A DNA stretch of 23,116 nt from Anaerolineae bacterium. GTDB taxonomy: Bacteria; Chloroflexota; Anaerolineae; UBA1429. The stretch lies in the NCBI GenBank assembly GCA_016928125.1, contig JAFGLK010000293.1, positions 1 to 23,116 of the forward strand, given 5' to 3'. Both the position numbers and the translations under genes were made by a program. Position 1 is the stretch's first letter. Each line of letters opens with the position of its first letter. This document shows, piece by piece, positions 22,927 to 23,116 of this stretch. Below the pieces are notes generated by a model that saw only the letters and a program-made list of their open reading frames with translations, was not told the origin of the DNA and made no database searches.

Positions 22927-23007
22927 GCAATCGACACGGCAGGCCTCCCACTCCGAATACATCGCCACCCGCGGCAGATGCCCCGCTGAGCCTGCCCACC
23001 AGATTGC
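22927..23007 (-). promoter_or_regulatory. Structured 5' leader of the S1-domain gene
   Basis: On the minus strand GCAATC (23007-23002) pairs with GATTGC (22932-22927), and GGCAGGC (22996-22990) pairs with GCCTGCC (22944-22938). This gives one nested stem with a symmetric five-by-five internal loop. An inner GGCA-TC-TGCC hairpin lies in the apical part. The helix ends about 25 bases before the start codon, just ahead of the ribosome binding site. Autogenous control of an RNA-binding protein is possible but not shown. Confidence 0.45.
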
Positions 23008-23035
23008 TTATATATCATAGCCGAAATCGCCGCAA
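23007..23035 (-). promoter_or_regulatory. Possible promoter of the S1-domain gene
   Basis: On the minus strand TTGCGG (23030-23035), 17-base spacer, TATAAG (23007-23012). An overlapping TATGAT (23014-23019) is an alternative -10, which would start the RNA near 23007, exactly at the base of the leader stem. The match to consensus is moderate. I see no gene in 23036-23116. Confidence 0.45.
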
Positions 23036-23116
23036 GATGTCCAACTCGTGTGTTCATTCGGCCCAGAATATCACGTGGGGGCAAGATGTGTGCAAACGGA
23101 AACGTCACCGAGGGGA

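Noticed and set aside
1..23116. CRISPR arrays, insertion sequences, integrases, phage genes, rRNA
   Set aside because: No regularly spaced repeats, transposase or integrase motifs, or rRNA sequence seen on reading both strands.

Overview
This window looks like a chromosomal stretch of a GC-rich bacterium. The genes are mostly housekeeping, tightly packed, and arranged in short operons on both strands. Near-consensus sigma-70 type promoters (TTGACA/TATAAT, 16-17 bp spacer) sit in most intergenic gaps. I see no rRNA, CRISPR array, insertion sequence or phage gene. The gene mix (divergent complex I membrane subunits, an S1-repeat protein, TPR and zinc-finger anti-sigma membrane proteins, MutS2) would fit Chloroflexota, but that is inference and not firmly shown.

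Left part (1-4500), all on the minus strand: the 5' end of mutS2, an ABC-2 type exporter (ATPase plus permease, ATGA overlap), and an ECF sigma factor followed by its membrane anti-sigma factor. Centre-left (4470-11265), on the plus strand: a membrane-anchored TPR protein, a 51-aa membrane peptide, obgE, nadD, a xylose-isomerase-like TIM barrel protein, tRNA-Leu(CAG) with its own promoter and terminator, a YgjP-like metallopeptidase and an aspartase/fumarase family lyase. Centre (11248-14111): mutY, homoserine dehydrogenase and a small Rdx/SelW-type gene on the minus strand, with a 50-aa membrane peptide on the plus strand.

The clearest hidden item is at 13872-14111 (minus). An 80-codon frame has a UGA exactly at the second redox position of a CxxC-type motif (C-T-S-UGA). 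It is followed by a hairpin that meets the bacterial SECIS rules as I know them, and the gene has its own promoter, ribosome binding site and terminator. I read it as a SelW-like selenoprotein that an ordinary ORF search misses.

Right part: a secreted glycosidase-like protein (14383-15816) ends at a strong terminator. A new promoter then drives a five-gene operon (16062-19498): a small two-helix membrane protein followed by NuoH-, NuoJ-, NuoK- and NuoN-like subunits. These keep the folds and order of a complex I membrane arm, but appear to have lost many of the charged residues of quinone coupling and proton pumping. No hydrophilic subunit lies in the window, so this may be an undescribed membrane complex. 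The window closes with ftsK and an S1-domain protein on the minus strand; the latter has a potentially well-folded 5' leader.
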